Assembly: GCF_002934685.1 (NCBI RefSeq)
Contig: NZ_NKHL01000114.1
Coordinates: 131,697 to 195,696 of the forward strand
Source of the DNA: Pseudomonas bohemica
Lineage (GTDB): Bacteria > Pseudomonadota > Gammaproteobacteria > Pseudomonadales > Pseudomonadaceae
Direction of reading: 5' to 3'
DNA length: 64,000 bases
Shown here: piece by piece, positions 63,846 to 64,000 of the stretch
Position numbering within the stretch: position 1 is the first letter of the stretch
How the letters are laid out: each line of letters starts with the position of its first letter
Translations under genes and position numbers: made by a program
Notes under the pieces: model-generated
The model's input: the letters and a program-made list of their open reading frames with translations, nothing else
The model's database searches: none
Told to the model about the DNA's origin: nothing

Positions 63846-63920
63846 CGTAAGCGAGGTGATTTAGGCGGGCTATTACCATTCAGCGTGAATCGATTACAAC
63901 TAACCCTCGCGTGCGATGTT

Positions 63921-64000
63921 TGTAGTGGTCTAATGAAACCGGACACCCATTTAGGCGAGAATGCTCGCCAGATCGAGGTGTCAGATGACCAAACAACGCC
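63921..64000 (+). mobile_element. Left end of an IS3-like insertion sequence, cut by the window edge
   Basis: TGTAGTGGTCTAATGAAACC at 63921 has the form of an IS3-group terminal repeat. An ATG at 63985 behind GAGGTGTCAG begins a frame MTKQR that would be orfA. Only 16 coding bases are inside the window, so family is tentative. Confidence 0.6.

Larger units (their letters stand above)
61545..63895 (+). mobile_element. IS66-family insertion sequence
   Basis: Three-gene tnpA-tnpB-tnpC layout typical of IS66. Terminal repeats could not be matched with certainty: the left end lies somewhere in 61545-61600 and the right end between the tnpC stop and about 63897 (ATCGATTAC). A hairpin AAGGGCGAT...ATCGCCCTT at 61557-61602 precedes tnpA. 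Confidence 0.85.

Noticed and set aside
58525..64000. Direct repeat of the tRNA-Leu 3' end as an integration attR site
   Set aside because: No second copy of GAGTCTCCCTCGGGGCACC was seen in the window; it could lie further right.

Overview
The window is chromosomal DNA of a fluorescent pseudomonad, most likely a member of the Pseudomonas syringae group. The gene order purL-mltF, tadA, guaA-guaB, xseA, leuA, der-bamB-yfgM-hisS-ispG-rodZ-pilF-rlmN-ndk, the isc operon, cysE-trmJ-suhB and secF-secD-yajC-tgt-queA is the one I remember for Pseudomonas (PAO1 carries nearly the same series). Three features point to a plant-associated P. syringae relative: a type III effector gene with a textbook Hrp box, a tgt-queA-tRNA-Leu junction (the known flank of the hrp pathogenicity island), and REP-type intergenic palindromes.

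Layout. 1-9.6 kb: 3' part of the GlcNAc phosphotransferase gene nagE, a NIF3-like protein, purL, mltF, tadA overlapping a Tat-exported multicopper oxidase. 9.7-16.2 kb: an accessory island holding a 976-residue toxin-like protein with a C-terminal Tiki/ChaN-like fold, transposase and small-gene debris, and a HopAA1-family type III effector. 16.2-25.5 kb: guaA, guaB, a zinc-ribbon protein, a TauE/SafE permease, xseA, an M23 peptidase and leuA behind a possible leucine-rich leader peptide. 25.5-28.5 kb: two FlxA-like coiled-coil genes with flagellar sigma-28-like promoters, then yafV-ybdL. 28.6-46.6 kb: der to suhB, including a complete isc Fe-S assembly operon with an IscR-type site. 46.6-52 kb: a catabolic-looking cassette (LysR regulator, dicarboxylate symporter, exported argininosuccinate-lyase-like enzyme, OprD-family porin) placed between suhB and the glycine-zipper/secF genes. 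52-58.6 kb: glycine-zipper protein, secF-secD-yajC-tgt-queA, tRNA-Leu(CAA). 58.6-64 kb: the mobile zone beyond the tRNA, with a Zn-protease, a group II intron whose maturase is frameshifted, an IS66-family element with a frameshifted tnpC, and the left end of an IS3-like element.

How the parts relate. Most of the window is housekeeping: purine synthesis (purL, guaA, guaB), Fe-S assembly, Sec translocation, tRNA modification (tadA, tgt, queA, trmJ, rlmN) and leucine synthesis. The host-interaction content is concentrated in two places, the island before guaA and the zone past tRNA-Leu. In P. syringae the latter is the exchangeable effector locus, so the type III secretion genes that would deliver the HopAA1-like protein are expected, but not shown, just beyond the right edge. 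The porin/exported lyase/symporter/regulator cassette is the best candidate for an undescribed small system: it could cleave an N-succinyl-type compound outside the cytoplasm and import the C4 acid released.

All family assignments come from reading motifs and from memory; no database search was made. Starts were moved from the longest open frame to the codon best supported by a Shine-Dalgarno match or family N-terminus where this was clear.
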